DNA of 64,000 bases from UBA11872 sp965198285 (GTDB lineage: Bacteria > Chloroflexota > UBA11872), in NCBI GenBank assembly GCA_965198285.1, contig OZ240251.1:1860001-1924000 (forward strand). The letters run 5' to 3'. The notes beneath the pieces are model-generated. The model was not told where the DNA came from. It did not search any database and saw only the letters and a program-made list of their open reading frames with translations. A program made the translations under genes and the position numbers. Below are positions 44,459-54,275 of the stretch, piece after piece. Each line of letters opens with the position of its first letter. The stretch's first letter is position 1.

Positions 44459-45954
44459 GGTCGCTGCCCCATTCCCTCATCGAACCAGGCTGTGATGGCG
44501 TGCAAGCGCGCGGCGCCGTAAAGGTTCACGCGCAGACGCACAGTGTCCTGCGGCAGGTCGGCCAGACGCCGGTCGCGCCAGACCACTGGTTCACTCAGGC
44601 CGTCGCGATGCAGCGGCTGGCAGTCGTCCCGCGTGAATCCGGGCAGTGGTTCATCCCCGTCCGCCGGGAGAACCTCCACATCCGCAAAGCTGCGCAGCTG
44701 CTGCACGTCGCTGACGTTGAGTGCCAGCCCAGCGTCCCGGTCGCCGATCGTCAGCGGTTGCGTCACCACGAATCCCGGCGTTTCTCGATCCACCGTTTCC
44801 AGGCACGTAAGCCTGTCCTTTGGCAACGTCGCCAGGCCCATGCGCGACACCCGGTTCGACCCGACCTCGCCGGTGCCTTTCCAGTGCGAGTACTCCGGCA
44901 CGCTGCCCTCCGGCCACTGCGTCCACTCCTCCCCGTTACCCACGTAGAAGAAATAGAGTCGCTCGTCGTGCTCCACCAGCTTGTCGCTCATCATCAGCGC
45001 CCCCGCGTCCCAGGTCCCCCTGGGGCCCCTCGCGATCAGCGGCTGGTGCGGCTGCACCCGCGTGTAGTGATCCCCGTCCTGGCTCACCGCCAGCCGGATG
45101 TCCGAGCAAAACATCCCGTGCACGCCCGTCCCGTTTGGCGCGTACCAGCCGTACTCGTACGGCATCACGTACTGCCCCGCGTAGGGCGCCAGCGCCAGGT
45201 AGTGGTTCTCCTGCTCCATCCCGTCGATCGGATCCAGGATCGGGTTGTCCGCAATCGCCGTCAGCTGCTCCACGTCCGGCCCGCAGGCCAGGTACTTGGT
45301 CCGCACCATCTCCGGACCCGGCTTGTTGCTGCGACCCAGCCCCTGCCACACCATCTTGAAGCGACGGTTCGGATCGGGGTCCTGGTCGTCCTTGATCAGA
45401 ACCACGATGTCCGGATCGGGCCGATACCACTCCGGCAGGCGGATCGAGGCGCCGTCGGTCCAAGTCACCCCGTCCGGCGAAACGCTGATCCAGCAGTCGT
45501 CTGGTCGCTCGTTGCTCTTGACGATCATCTTGTAGCGGCGGCTCGGGACATCGTCCAGGTCCTTGACCAGCGGTCCCCAGCCCTTCCGGCAGACGTTGTT
45601 GTCGCGGCGGCCTCGGTACTCGTGCAGGCCCAGCTTCGGCTTCTCCCAGTGCACCCCGTCGTCGCTGACCGCGTAGCCGGTCCACCACCAGCGGTCCATG
45701 CTCAGGTCGCTGCCGGCGTACCAGCACTTGAACAGCCGTTCCTGCTCGTCGTAGAGAATCGTGCGGCCTTCCCACGGGCGGGCCTGCATGCCGTCCCACT
45801 CATGCGCGTCGCCCAGCGGCAGCACCGGGTTGTCGCGATGCTTGGCGGCCTGGCAGACCGCCTGCACCACGTTGTGCCGCGATTGAACGTCGGCAAGGTC
45901 CAGGAACAGCAGGCGGTTTCCCGGGGCGAGGAGGCGCGCATCGCTGGTAGACAT
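44455..45954 (-). CDS. Beta-propeller glycosidase-like protein (paralogue 5 of 7; tandem trio)
   Basis: The 499-residue first gene of the trio (45954 towards 44455). It keeps LFKCWYAGSDLSMDRWWWTG, VSDDGVHWEKPKLGLHEYRG, MEQENHYLALAPYAGQYVM and NGEEWTQWPEG. It probably leads an operon with paralogues 4 and 3. The region before its start (45955-46204) is the divergent gap with the GrpB gene; I see no clear promoter box there. Confidence 0.78.
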   Translation of the reverse strand: MSTSDARLLAPGNRLLFLDLADVQSRHNVVQAVCQAAKHRDNPVLPLGDAHEWDGMQARPWEGRTILYDEQERLFKCWYAGSDLSMDRWWWTGYAVSDDGVHWEKPKLGLHEYRGRRDNNVCRKGWGPLVKDLDDVPSRRYKMIVKSNERPDDCWISVSPDGVTWTDGASIRLPEWYRPDPDIVVLIKDDQDPDPNRRFKMVWQGLGRSNKPGPEMVRTKYLACGPDVEQLTAIADNPILDPIDGMEQENHYLALAPYAGQYVMPYEYGWYAPNGTGVHGMFCSDIRLAVSQDGDHYTRVQPHQPLIARGPRGTWDAGALMMSDKLVEHDERLYFFYVGNGEEWTQWPEGSVPEYSHWKGTGEVGSNRVSRMGLATLPKDRLTCLETVDRETPGFVVTQPLTIGDRDAGLALNVSDVQQLRSFADVEVLPADGDEPLPGFTRDDCQPLHRDGLSEPVVWRDRRLADLPQDTVRLRVNLYGAARLHAITAWFDEGMGQRP

Positions 45955-46204
45955 GTGACCGACCTTTCGCGCGATTGCCGCAGTCTGGCTGTGTGGGTCA
46001 GGACCAATGGGTTGCCCACCGGCCGCGCGGACTCACCATAGCGCGCCGGCTGTCCGAACCTTCGGCTTCTGCCTGTGCGGGGCGGCAGTGAGACGCCGTA
46101 GGGCGCCGTTTGAAACCGTCCTCTTTAGGCGGCACATTCGCCAAGGAGGTTCGGCGCCGCGCCTGCTAGCGTGAGACGGCACCTGGATCAAGCCGGATAT
46201 CGCC

Positions 46205-46762
46205 GTGACCAACCGTCCTGACGATGGATCAGCGCCGCCCGCTCCGAAGCGGCCGGTCACTATCGTCGATTACGACCCGACTTGGCCGCAGGCCTTCGCG
46301 GAGGCCCGGGCCGAGATTCTCGAGGCCGTGGGGCCTTACGTGGAGTGCGTCGAGCACGTGGGCAGTACCTCCGTCGAGGGGCTGGCTGCCAAGCCGATCA
46401 TTGACATCCAGGTCGGCGTGAAGGACTGGCACGAAGCGAGAGTCACCATCAAGCCACTGGGCGCGCGCGGCTGGCTGTTCCGTGGGCAGAACGGCATTCC
46501 ACGCCGCCACTACTTCGTGAAGCGCAACGCCGCCGGACGCCGGACGCATCACTTGCACATGCTGGAAGTCTCCTCGGACCGCTGGCATGGGGCGCTGGAC
46601 TTTCGCGACTATCTGCGAGCGCATTCCGACGCGGCGTGCGAGTACGCTGCCCTCAAACGCCGGCTCGCGCGCCGCATCTACCGCGACGCCGGCGAATACA
46701 CGGAAGCCAAAGCGCCCTTCGTCCAGCGCATCCTGGCCCAGGCCCTCGGCAAGTCACGCTAG
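46205..46762 (+). CDS. GrpB family (nucleotidyltransferase-like) protein
   Basis: The 185-residue protein is a typical GrpB/UPF0157 member: VTIVDYDPTWPQAFAEARAE, then VEHVGSTSVEGLAAKPIIDI with the G-S-T and D-x-D-like metal site of the nucleotidyltransferase fold, and HHLHMLEVSS. GTG start. Cellular role unknown; single domain, no CoaE fusion. Confidence 0.88.
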   Translation: MTNRPDDGSAPPAPKRPVTIVDYDPTWPQAFAEARAEILEAVGPYVECVEHVGSTSVEGLAAKPIIDIQVGVKDWHEARVTIKPLGARGWLFRGQNGIPRRHYFVKRNAAGRRTHHLHMLEVSSDRWHGALDFRDYLRAHSDAACEYAALKRRLARRIYRDAGEYTEAKAPFVQRILAQALGKSR

Positions 46763-46837
46763 CGCCTGCGGCTGGTCCCGACTGCGGCTGGAGGTTCGTG
46801 TTCTGTCTTGCGGCGGCTTCAGACCGAGTGGCTCTTT

Positions 46838-47045
46838 CTATTGCCTGCGTTGAACAAACTTTCCGTGCCGCTGACCAACGACCAGTGAGCCGGATTGGCT
46901 AAAGCCCTCAGGCCGGTCGACAAGCTCATGCGTACGTCGCCGTCGCCACGGGTCGAGATCGGCCTCGGGGGGCGAGGTCGTGCTCCTCGTTTGGATCGGC
47001 GACCACGTCGAACAGGCGCACCTCGCCGGTCTGGCTGAACCAGCT
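46838..47045 (-). pseudogene. Sulfatase C-terminal relic (frameshifted)
   Basis: The minus strand reads SWFSQTGEVRLFDVVADPNE, EHDLAP, then after one extra base EADLDPWRRRRTHELVDRPE and GFSQSGSLVVGQRHGKFV. This matches the C-terminus of the sulfatase at 50304 (FSQTGDEHLFDVVVDPNEEH). It lies just upstream of SBP 4, in the same divergent position the intact sulfatase has to SBP 5. It fills most of the gap 46763-47131. Confidence 0.85.
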
Positions 47046-47131
47046 GTGTTGACGTCACTCGTTGACGCTCTCACGGGCTCTTGCTAGCCTTCCGCGATTG
47101 AAAAGTCTGTCTTCGAAAGGGTCGGTTTGAA

Positions 47132-48691
47132 ATGAGGTTCGCAGCACTTTCAAGGCGCAGGTTAATCAAATCGCTTGGCGCTGGCGCCCTTGGCGCGGCG
47201 GGCGCGGCACTGGTTGCCGCCTGCGGCGAAACGCCGGCGGCCGAAGTTGAGACGATGGTCGAGAAGGAAGTTCCGGTTGAGCGGGCCGCAACCAAGGAAG
47301 CTGTCAAGGCAGTCACGGTTGCGCGGACGGTCACGCGGCAGGTTCAGGCCGAGAAGGTCGTGGAAGCTCAACCGACGCCACAGACTCAGACCCTCCAGTT
47401 CCAGACCGACCACACCTCCGGTTCGCGTGGTTCGGCTGTCGCATGGGCCCTCGCGCGATTCTACGCCCAGAACCCCAACATCATCGTTCGGTACGTCCCA
47501 GCGCCAACCGACGTTTCTGTCGTGTACGGCACAATGGTGGCGGCCGGTTCCCTGCCGGAAGCCGCACTGATGAGCGGCTGGTTCGCCACGGGGTGGTACA
47601 CGGCCGGCGCCTTCACCAACATCGACGATGTTCTGGCCAAGCAGGACGGCTACAACGCCCAGGACTGGTATTACCCCGGCGATTCCTCCGGTGTGGACTT
47701 CGCCGACACGCTGCCGTACGGCCACCTTGACGGACTGCGCGGCAAGCAGTTCGGCATGCCCTACCAGGGCAACACCAACGGTCAGCACATCAACCTGCAG
47801 ATCATGGAAGAAGCAGGGATCCAATGGCCGACACCGGGCAACTGGCATCTTGAGCAGCAATTCCTGGATGACCTGCGCAAGGCCACCGATCCGGACACCA
47901 ACACCTTTGGCATCGAGGTTGGCGGCGGCAACGGTGGGTCCTGGACGCAGTGGAACCCCTGGGGTTGGGCGTTGGCCGACGATCCGAACATCATGTACCG
48001 CAGCGCCGACGGCATGCGCACAACCTGCTGGGACTCCGGCGCCGATCGGGGCGTGCGGCTGGCGGTGGACTTGATCGCCGTACATAAGGTGTCGCCGGCG
48101 CTCGGCGAAAGTCGCGAATTGGCCGGTGAGTTCCGCGACCTGTTCTCCGCCGGCAAGCTGCTCACCGCACGCAACGGCGGTGCCGTCGGCAGTACGATCA
48201 GCCGTGTCGCCGATCGCTTCCCGTGGTCAATGGCGCCCATGCCCGAGGGTCCGCGCGGCCCCGTGCCGCACGAGATCACCGAGCAGCCGCACATGATCGC
48301 CAACACGGCCCAGCTGAATGGCACCACCGAGGCCTCCACGCAGTTCGTGCTGTTCATGGCCGGCCCGGAGGTTCAGGGGCGCATCGCGATCGACCGCGGA
48401 TCGATGCCCTTGCGCAAGGATGTGATGGCGTCGCCTGAGTTGGCCGCGGGTCCGCCGCAACGTCACAGCATGTGGAAGGACTACCTGGAGCAGCCGGACG
48501 CTCGCCACCGGCAGATGGGCTATCCGGCCTGGCTGGAGTGGATCAACTCCTGGCGCAACGTGGACGCCGCGCACGCGGGCGACTTGACGATCGATGAATT
48601 GATGGAGCGAAGTCTTACAAGGGCCGACCGCGTCCTGAGCGACAACGCCGAGTCCTATCAGGAGCTGAAGGCGTACATCGCCAACGTCTGA
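47132..48691 (+). CDS. ABC transporter solute-binding lipoprotein (SBP 4)
   Basis: The 519-residue lipoprotein has leader SRRRLIKSLGAGALG, lipobox VAAC, a linker with K-E-V-P-V-E (short form), then QTDHTSGSRGSAVAWALARF. Later motifs GEFRDLFSAG and IAIDRGS are shared with the group. Several Trp/Tyr residues near GGNGGSWTQWNPWGW suggest a sugar-stacking cleft. A weak ribosome site precedes the ATG. Upstream is a relic of a divergent sulfatase gene. No permease is nearby. Confidence 0.9.
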   Translation: MRFAALSRRRLIKSLGAGALGAAGAALVAACGETPAAEVETMVEKEVPVERAATKEAVKAVTVARTVTRQVQAEKVVEAQPTPQTQTLQFQTDHTSGSRGSAVAWALARFYAQNPNIIVRYVPAPTDVSVVYGTMVAAGSLPEAALMSGWFATGWYTAGAFTNIDDVLAKQDGYNAQDWYYPGDSSGVDFADTLPYGHLDGLRGKQFGMPYQGNTNGQHINLQIMEEAGIQWPTPGNWHLEQQFLDDLRKATDPDTNTFGIEVGGGNGGSWTQWNPWGWALADDPNIMYRSADGMRTTCWDSGADRGVRLAVDLIAVHKVSPALGESRELAGEFRDLFSAGKLLTARNGGAVGSTISRVADRFPWSMAPMPEGPRGPVPHEITEQPHMIANTAQLNGTTEASTQFVLFMAGPEVQGRIAIDRGSMPLRKDVMASPELAAGPPQRHSMWKDYLEQPDARHRQMGYPAWLEWINSWRNVDAAHAGDLTIDELMERSLTRADRVLSDNAESYQELKAYIANV

Positions 48692-48720
48692 TCCGTCGTC
48701 TCGATTCGCACCCGGCTGAC

Positions 48721-48748
48721 GGGAGGCCGCTCGTTCGAGCGGCCTCCC
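48721..48748 (+). terminator. Terminator hairpin after SBP 4
   Basis: A 12-base stem (GGGAGGCCGCTC) with loop GTTC, followed by GGTCGTTTAACC. It also lies between two convergent genes and could serve both. Confidence 0.7.
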
Positions 48749-48776
48749 GGTCGTTTAACCAAACCTACAACGAGTC

Positions 48777-50207
48777 CTAGCTCAAGTCCCGTGGCGCCGC
48801 GCCGAATCGGAACGCGAACAGCGAGCCGTAGGTCACCTCGATATGCAGGCGTACGCGCTCGCCCTGAACCCGCCCCAGCCCCGAATCGCCGCGCCAGCTC
48901 ACGGGATGATCGATCGCGTCGCCCTGAATAGGATCGCAGTCCTCCAGCGAGCGACCGGCAATGGGGCCGGCTTGCGCCGTCCGCAGGCCCACTCGAATCG
49001 AGCCGGTCTGATTCAGCCTGGCGTTTATGAACAGCCGCGGTTGCCTGGCATCTACAGGCTCCGTCACCAGCTGACCGGTTTGGCGGCCCGCCACCAGGCC
49101 GACGAAACGGTCGACGCCAAGCAGGAACGACCCGATGGCCGCGATTCGGTGAATCCGGCCATGCGCCGACTGCCGCCCCATGTACCAGAACCGTAAGTGC
49201 CGCCCCTGGCGAATGGGCGGGTTGTTGGTCACGTTGAGCCACGTGTCGTCCCACTGCCCGTCCGGCCCCAGGTCCAGGAACGGCTCGCGGCGCGGCCGGT
49301 GCCATCGCACGCCGTCCGGGCTGGAGGCCAGCGTCACCCAGATCTTCTCCACTTCGGTGTCGTAGAGATCCACGAACGCCAGATAGCGATTCCCGTACGC
49401 GAATGGACTGATGGAGTAGAACTGCGTGCCGGGCGTATCCCAGTCGTCCATGCGCAGCACGGTCTCAAAGTCCGACCAGGACAGAAAGTCACGACTGGTA
49501 GCACGCGTGATCAGGCGCTTGTAGGGCATCCGCGAGCCCAGCGGTTCGTTCGGAACCTCGGCTTCCGGGTATTGCGGAGAGGACACCGCGCCGGTCACCT
49601 TTGGACGGCGTGTGTAGGCAAGGTAGTGGCCGGAAACCGGGTCCTTCATGGCCGAGTGACGGTCGCCGGCTAGCGGCATCATGGGCGCGCTCGTACGACT
49701 CCAGTGGATGCCGTCCGGGCTGAACAAGCCATAAATCCCATTGCCCTGATCGGTATCGAAGGCGTGATAGGCCAGCAGCTTGTAGCGGCGCTCCGGAGCG
49801 CCTACCTCATCCACGATCACCCCGTGGCTCTCAAAGGCCCGCAGGCCGGCAAAATCGTGAGGCCAATACACGATGTTGTTATGACGCGAGCCGTGCCATT
49901 CCACCGCATGCAGATCGGGCTTCTCCCACGTCAGCCCGTCATCGGACACCGCATAGTTGAAGACGTTCCGGTCAGACGCGGCCTCAACATCGTCGTCGGC
50001 ACTGCGGTACCAGCACTTGTATAGGCCCTCCTCACGGTCATAGAGCACCGAGGACCAAAGCCCGGCCGCACGTCCCTCCCAGGGCCGGTCCGGGCGAATC
50101 ACTGGGTCGTGCGTGCGTCGCTCGGGCCGCGCCAGGACTCGGCGCAGGTGCCACCTGGCATCGATCTCCTCGTCGTCCACAAGCAGATGCAGATCAGGGT
50201 CGTACAT
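48777..50207 (-). CDS. Beta-propeller glycosidase-like protein (paralogue 6 of 7)
   Basis: The 476-residue protein has YKCWYRSADDDVEAASDRNV, YAVSDDGLTWEKPDLHAVEW, FSPDGIHWSRTS and SPDGVRWHRPRREPFLDLGP, plus the C-terminal sandwich. It belongs to the same family but is divergent. It is upstream of the SBP 4 terminator on the other strand and downstream of a sulfatase gene. The sulfatase at 50304 is on the same strand 97 bases away, so they may be in one operon. Confidence 0.75.
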   Translation of the reverse strand: MYDPDLHLLVDDEEIDARWHLRRVLARPERRTHDPVIRPDRPWEGRAAGLWSSVLYDREEGLYKCWYRSADDDVEAASDRNVFNYAVSDDGLTWEKPDLHAVEWHGSRHNNIVYWPHDFAGLRAFESHGVIVDEVGAPERRYKLLAYHAFDTDQGNGIYGLFSPDGIHWSRTSAPMMPLAGDRHSAMKDPVSGHYLAYTRRPKVTGAVSSPQYPEAEVPNEPLGSRMPYKRLITRATSRDFLSWSDFETVLRMDDWDTPGTQFYSISPFAYGNRYLAFVDLYDTEVEKIWVTLASSPDGVRWHRPRREPFLDLGPDGQWDDTWLNVTNNPPIRQGRHLRFWYMGRQSAHGRIHRIAAIGSFLLGVDRFVGLVAGRQTGQLVTEPVDARQPRLFINARLNQTGSIRVGLRTAQAGPIAGRSLEDCDPIQGDAIDHPVSWRGDSGLGRVQGERVRLHIEVTYGSLFAFRFGAAPRDLS

Positions 50208-50303
50208 GGCGGAGCCCCCCTTGTTCAAGGACTGGAGTCAATCTCGAATCCCTTGTCTTGAGCGATGGCCTTGAAGCCTCGGTCGACGATCTGGCGCCCA
50301 TGT

Positions 50304-51737
50304 CTATCGGCCGGCCGGCACGAACCGTCCGTGCGGCTGACCGACGACGAGTGAGCCGTTGCGGCTGAACCCTTCGGGGCGCTCGACGAGTTCCTGGGCG
50401 AGTCGGCTTCGCCAGGGGGCCAGGTCGGCCTCGGGAGCGAGGTCGTGCTCCTCGTTCGGGTCGACGACGACATCGAACAAGTGCTCGTCGCCGGTCTGGC
50501 TGAACCAGATGTACTTGTGCCGGTCGTTCACGATCCAGTGGTTGCCGTCGGCTTCCCGGTACTGACCCGCGTGCTCGCCATGCAGGACGTCGCGCCACTC
50601 GGGCGTTTCCCCGCGCATCCACGGCAGCACGCTGCCACCTGTGACCGAGTCGGGGATTTCGCAGCCGGCCACATCCAGCAGCGTCGGCATCACGTCCTGC
50701 AGACCCACCGGCGCCGCCACCTCAACCTGCCTCGGCAACCCCATCGACTGCGGTGCTCGCGCCAGGAATGGGACACGGACCGAGGCCTCATACGGCCACG
50801 TCTTGGCGAACAGGTGGTGATCGCCCAGCATCTCCCCGTGATCCGACACGAACATGATGAACGTGTCGTACAGCAAGCCGCGGTCGCGCATGTACTGGAA
50901 CAGTCGGTTGAGCTGCATGTCGACGTGATTGACGAGGCCGTAGTAGCCGGCCCGGCAGTGGTGCATGGGGCCAGGATCCAGGTTGAGCCGGCGGCTCCAT
51001 CGTTCGACATCGTCCGAGAGCTCGGGATCGAGGCCACGGCGCGGCCCCGGGAACGGTGGAACCCAGTCGCCAATGACGGGTTCCGGCAGGTCCATCCGAT
51101 CGTAGCGGTCGAAGAAAAAGGCCGGCGGCGTGAAGGGCGGATGCGGGTCCATAAACGACACGTTCAAGAAGAATGGGACCGTTGGATCGCGCGTTTCCAG
51201 AAAGTCGATCGCTCGCGACGCGGTCCAGAAGGTGAGCGTTTTTTCCTCCGGCAGATGGGTCGGTCGGCCGATCCAGCCGTTCGAGGTCGCCCCGTTGGCC
51301 ATGGCCCAGCGCTCGAACGGGGCCTCGCCGCCCAGCCAGGTGAGGTAGTCGTTGTTGACGCTGCGCGAGCTGTTGGCCAGGTCCATGGCATCGAAGCCAA
51401 AGCGGCGCCTCGGCGGTTGCAGGTGCAGCTTGCCGCTCATGTGTGTTTCGTAGCCCGCGTTCCGCAACTCGCCCGCCAGGGTGGCGGGCGGGTCCCATTC
51501 CGGCTGCGAGGTCATCCCGACCATCCCGTTCGCCGCCGGTGCCTGGCCGGACATCAGCACGCGACGCGCCGGGATGCAGGACGGGCACTCCGTATAGCCA
51601 CGGCGGAAGTGGGTACCGGAGGCGCCAATCCAGTCCATGGCCGGCGTTTCCACCACTGGATGCCCGTCCAGCCCGAGGGCATCACCACGCTGTTGGTCGG
51701 TGACGATCAGCAGGATATTCGGACGTGTGTCAGACAT
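50304..51737 (-). CDS. Sulfatase (type I, Cys-type formylglycine motif)
   Basis: The 477-residue protein has ILLIVTDQQRGD at the start (metal-binding Asp), C54-I-P-A-R58 (the C-x-P-x-R site changed to formylglycine), and FVSDHGEMLGDHHLFAKTWP near residue 280. It lacks a signal peptide, so it may act in the cytoplasm. Close twin at 62526-63953. It is divergent from SBP 5. Sulfatases of this group release sulfate from glycans or small esters; the gene for a formylglycine-generating enzyme is not in the window. Confidence 0.93.
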   Translation of the reverse strand: MSDTRPNILLIVTDQQRGDALGLDGHPVVETPAMDWIGASGTHFRRGYTECPSCIPARRVLMSGQAPAANGMVGMTSQPEWDPPATLAGELRNAGYETHMSGKLHLQPPRRRFGFDAMDLANSSRSVNNDYLTWLGGEAPFERWAMANGATSNGWIGRPTHLPEEKTLTFWTASRAIDFLETRDPTVPFFLNVSFMDPHPPFTPPAFFFDRYDRMDLPEPVIGDWVPPFPGPRRGLDPELSDDVERWSRRLNLDPGPMHHCRAGYYGLVNHVDMQLNRLFQYMRDRGLLYDTFIMFVSDHGEMLGDHHLFAKTWPYEASVRVPFLARAPQSMGLPRQVEVAAPVGLQDVMPTLLDVAGCEIPDSVTGGSVLPWMRGETPEWRDVLHGEHAGQYREADGNHWIVNDRHKYIWFSQTGDEHLFDVVVDPNEEHDLAPEADLAPWRSRLAQELVERPEGFSRNGSLVVGQPHGRFVPAGR

Positions 51738-52079
51738 CAGAAGTGGCCCCTCCGGATGAAATCCGATCTGCACCATCGCGACTCACTGTATCGACTCGCG
51801 GACGGATCGCGAACGAGGGCCGTGGCAGCCGCACCAGCCCGACCCGGCGGATCGGGCCCTCAATCGCGAGGTTTCGTCGGCCGGGTACGCATGAGACCGG
51901 CACCGGCGTGTCCATGCTCTTGGGAGCATTTGGACGAGGCGTGCAGTCGCCGACGTGCGGTCATGGGCCTGATATCTGCGTGCTACCCTCCCGGCGTTGA
52001 TGGAATGGTTGCCCCACGCGGCTCCTTTACGGTGCGTCGCATCGGCTTCGGAGTCAGGGTGTCAGGGAGGTACGTGACT
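51738..52079. other. Divergent intergenic region, sulfatase / SBP 5
   Basis: It holds the promoters of both. The first 70 bases (CCTCCGGATGAAATCCG and on) recur at 54072-54140 beside the sulfatase relic, so this is the old sulfatase leader. The long plus-strand frame that runs through from 50445 is antisense to the sulfatase and not a gene. Confidence 0.6.
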
Positions 52080-53771
52080 GTGAGAATCGCACCGAATCAC
52101 ATGACCCGCCGGCGACTGCTGCGTGCCGGCAGTGGTCTCGGTCTCGGCGCAGCCGGGGCGGCGGTGCTCGCCGCCTGCGGCGAGACGAAGATCGTCACCA
52201 AGGAAGTCCCGGTTGAAACGACCATAATCAAGGAAGTCCCGGTCGAGACGATTGTCACGAAGACGCAAATCAAGGAAGTCCCGGTCGAGAAGATTGTCCA
52301 GCAGACGCAAATCAAGGAAGTTCCCGTCGAGCGCGTGGTGATGCAGCAGGTTGAGGTCGAAAAGGTCGTCACCAAGGTCGTCGAGGTTGAGAAGGTTGTT
52401 GAGAAGGTCGTTGAGAAGATTGTCGAGGTCGAGGCGGCGCCGCAGCCGATGGCACAGATCTTCGCCTTCGGAACCGACCACACGTCCGGCCCGCGCGGGG
52501 CGGCCATGCAGTGGGCGCTCGATCGATTTGCACAGGTGTCTCCGCACCTGAACGTCAAGTTCGTGGCCGCGCCGACCGGCACCGATCAGGTGTACGGCGT
52601 GCAGTTTGCTTCCGGCAGTCAGCCCGAGGTTGCGCTGATGACCGGCTGGTTCGCCGCCGGCTGGTACGCGGCCGGCGCATTCGTGCAGATCGACGATCTG
52701 CTGCGCAAGCGGGACGACTTCGACCCGAACGACTTCTACTGGTACCCCGACACGGCCACGCCCAACTTCCAGCACACGCGGCATGATCCCAGAACCGGGA
52801 TGCGCGGTCCGTCGTTTGGCATGAACTTCCAGGGCAACATCCAGGCCCTGGCACTGAACCTCTCCATGGCCGAAGCCCTGGGCATCCCCGAGCCGAAAGC
52901 CGGCAGCTTTGGCGCGTTGGCCGAGTTCGAGGATGCCCTTTTCAAGGCGACTGACCCCGAAACGGACACGTTCGGGATTCGGCCAACGGGGTACTGGTTC
53001 AGCCTCTTTGCATCCATCGGCTTTTCCCACGCGTCGGACCCGGAGCTGATGTGGTACAGCCAGGACGCGACCCGAACCACGTTCGTTGATTCCGGGGCCG
53101 ACCTCGGCCTGCGGAAGTTGGCGGATTGGCTTCTGGTGGACAAGGTGATCCAGCCGAGCGAGATGAACAAGGAGTTGTCGGGCGAATTCGGCGACCCGTT
53201 TTCCTCCGGCAAGAACCTGTTCCGGCAGGGCGGCGGCCCGTTCGGGTCGCAGGTGGGTCGCATCAAGGACCGCTTCAAGTGGGCGCTGTCCCCGCTCCCC
53301 GAGGGCCCTGACGGTCAGCCCGTGCTGCAGCAATTCAGCGATCAGCCGCACTTGATCACGGCTACGGCCGACACGCGCGGCAACGTTGAGGGCGCCGTGG
53401 AGTGGGCGGCGTTTCTTTCAGGGACCGAGGTGCAGACACGCATCGCCGTCGACCGCGGGTCGGTGGTCGTTCGGAAGGACGCCGCTGATTCAGACGAAAT
53501 GGCGGCGGGACCGCCCGAGAACCACGCGCAGTTCCGCGAGTGGCTGAACGTCGAGTCGGCGTGCCATCCCCAGTTCATGTTCCCCAGCTACATCGAGTGG
53601 CACGTGAACAGCCATAGCTCCGCCATTGCCAACAAGATCTGGCTCGGCGAGCTGACGGTGGATGAGGCCATCCCCCTCATGTACGAGGCCGGTGACGCCA
53701 TTCTGGCCGAAAACGCCGAGCGCTACGCCGAACTGCAGACCTACGTGAACAACGCCCCGAATCCGATCTAG
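52080..53771 (+). CDS. ABC transporter solute-binding lipoprotein (SBP 5)
   Basis: The 563-residue lipoprotein has leader TRRRLLRAGSGLGLG, lipobox LAAC, then about 80 residues of repeated KEVPVE / VEKVV heptad-like linker (about residues 35-115). A GTDHTSGPRGAAMQWALDRF domain follows. GEFGDPFSSG and IAVDRGS complete the shared pattern. GTG 52080, eight bases after GGGAGGT, is the start I favour. The long repetitive linker, rich in Val and Glu, resembles those of other Chloroflexota SBPs. No permease is adjacent. Confidence 0.9.
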   Translation: MRIAPNHMTRRRLLRAGSGLGLGAAGAAVLAACGETKIVTKEVPVETTIIKEVPVETIVTKTQIKEVPVEKIVQQTQIKEVPVERVVMQQVEVEKVVTKVVEVEKVVEKVVEKIVEVEAAPQPMAQIFAFGTDHTSGPRGAAMQWALDRFAQVSPHLNVKFVAAPTGTDQVYGVQFASGSQPEVALMTGWFAAGWYAAGAFVQIDDLLRKRDDFDPNDFYWYPDTATPNFQHTRHDPRTGMRGPSFGMNFQGNIQALALNLSMAEALGIPEPKAGSFGALAEFEDALFKATDPETDTFGIRPTGYWFSLFASIGFSHASDPELMWYSQDATRTTFVDSGADLGLRKLADWLLVDKVIQPSEMNKELSGEFGDPFSSGKNLFRQGGGPFGSQVGRIKDRFKWALSPLPEGPDGQPVLQQFSDQPHLITATADTRGNVEGAVEWAAFLSGTEVQTRIAVDRGSVVVRKDAADSDEMAAGPPENHAQFREWLNVESACHPQFMFPSYIEWHVNSHSSAIANKIWLGELTVDEAIPLMYEAGDAILAENAERYAELQTYVNNAPNPI

Positions 53772-53866
53772 GCGAATAGGACGAGAGGACCGAGGTACAC
53801 CCGCTGCTGAGGCGATCGATGGCCCCTCATCGGGGCGATTGATCGGACCCGGCGTGGTGTGGCGAC

Positions 53867-53902
53867 AGCAGCGGGCGAGGGATCATTCCCTCGCCCGCTG
53901 CT
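53867..53902 (+). terminator. Terminator hairpin after SBP 5
   Basis: A 16-base perfect stem (AGCAGCGGGCGAGGGA) with loop TCAT, about 95 bases past the stop. Confidence 0.75.
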
Positions 53903-54032
53903 TGCTTCCATGATCTGACGAAATGGCGGACATTGCGGTGCGCCGGAGTCGGCACTGACCACCGCACCGAGGATTGAGCCGTCCGCGCGACGCTACGGGG
54001 TACGCCGCGGCTTGAATGCGTCCCGAGGAGAT

Positions 54033-54140
54033 TCATTCAACGTAGAGAATATTTGGACGTGATTCAGGCATTGATCGCGACCCTTCCGGATGAGATCCGT
54101 TCTGCACCATCGCGACTCACTGTTTGACTCGCGGACGGCT
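54033..54140 (-). pseudogene. Sulfatase N-terminal relic with leader
   Basis: From ATG 54071 the minus strand reads MPESRPNILYVE and stops; the intact genes have MSDTRPNILLIV and MSDARSNILLIV. The bases before it (54072-54140) match the leader of the sulfatase at 50304. Only the first few codons of a former divergent sulfatase gene upstream of SBP 6 are left. The rest of the gap 53772-54275 has no gene. Confidence 0.8.
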
Positions 54141-54275
54141 GCGCGCGGTCGCGCTTGACCGCACGCGTGAAGTTGGGCTATATCATTTCGAACTATTCAG
54201 GCACGAATCGTAACGGCGAGGCTCCAACGAGCCGCCACGCTTGGCACGGGGCGGCCCCGCGGAAGGTGGACCCGC

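Noticed and set aside
44365..46041. 558-codon plus-strand frame opposite the propeller genes
   Set aside because: It runs across two genes on the other strand and is His/Arg/Pro/Val-rich; shadow frame.
50445..52079. A very long plus-strand open frame that leads into the SBP 5 gene
   Set aside because: It is antisense to the sulfatase at 50304-51737, has no ribosome-binding site at its start and would put over 500 residues before the leader peptide.
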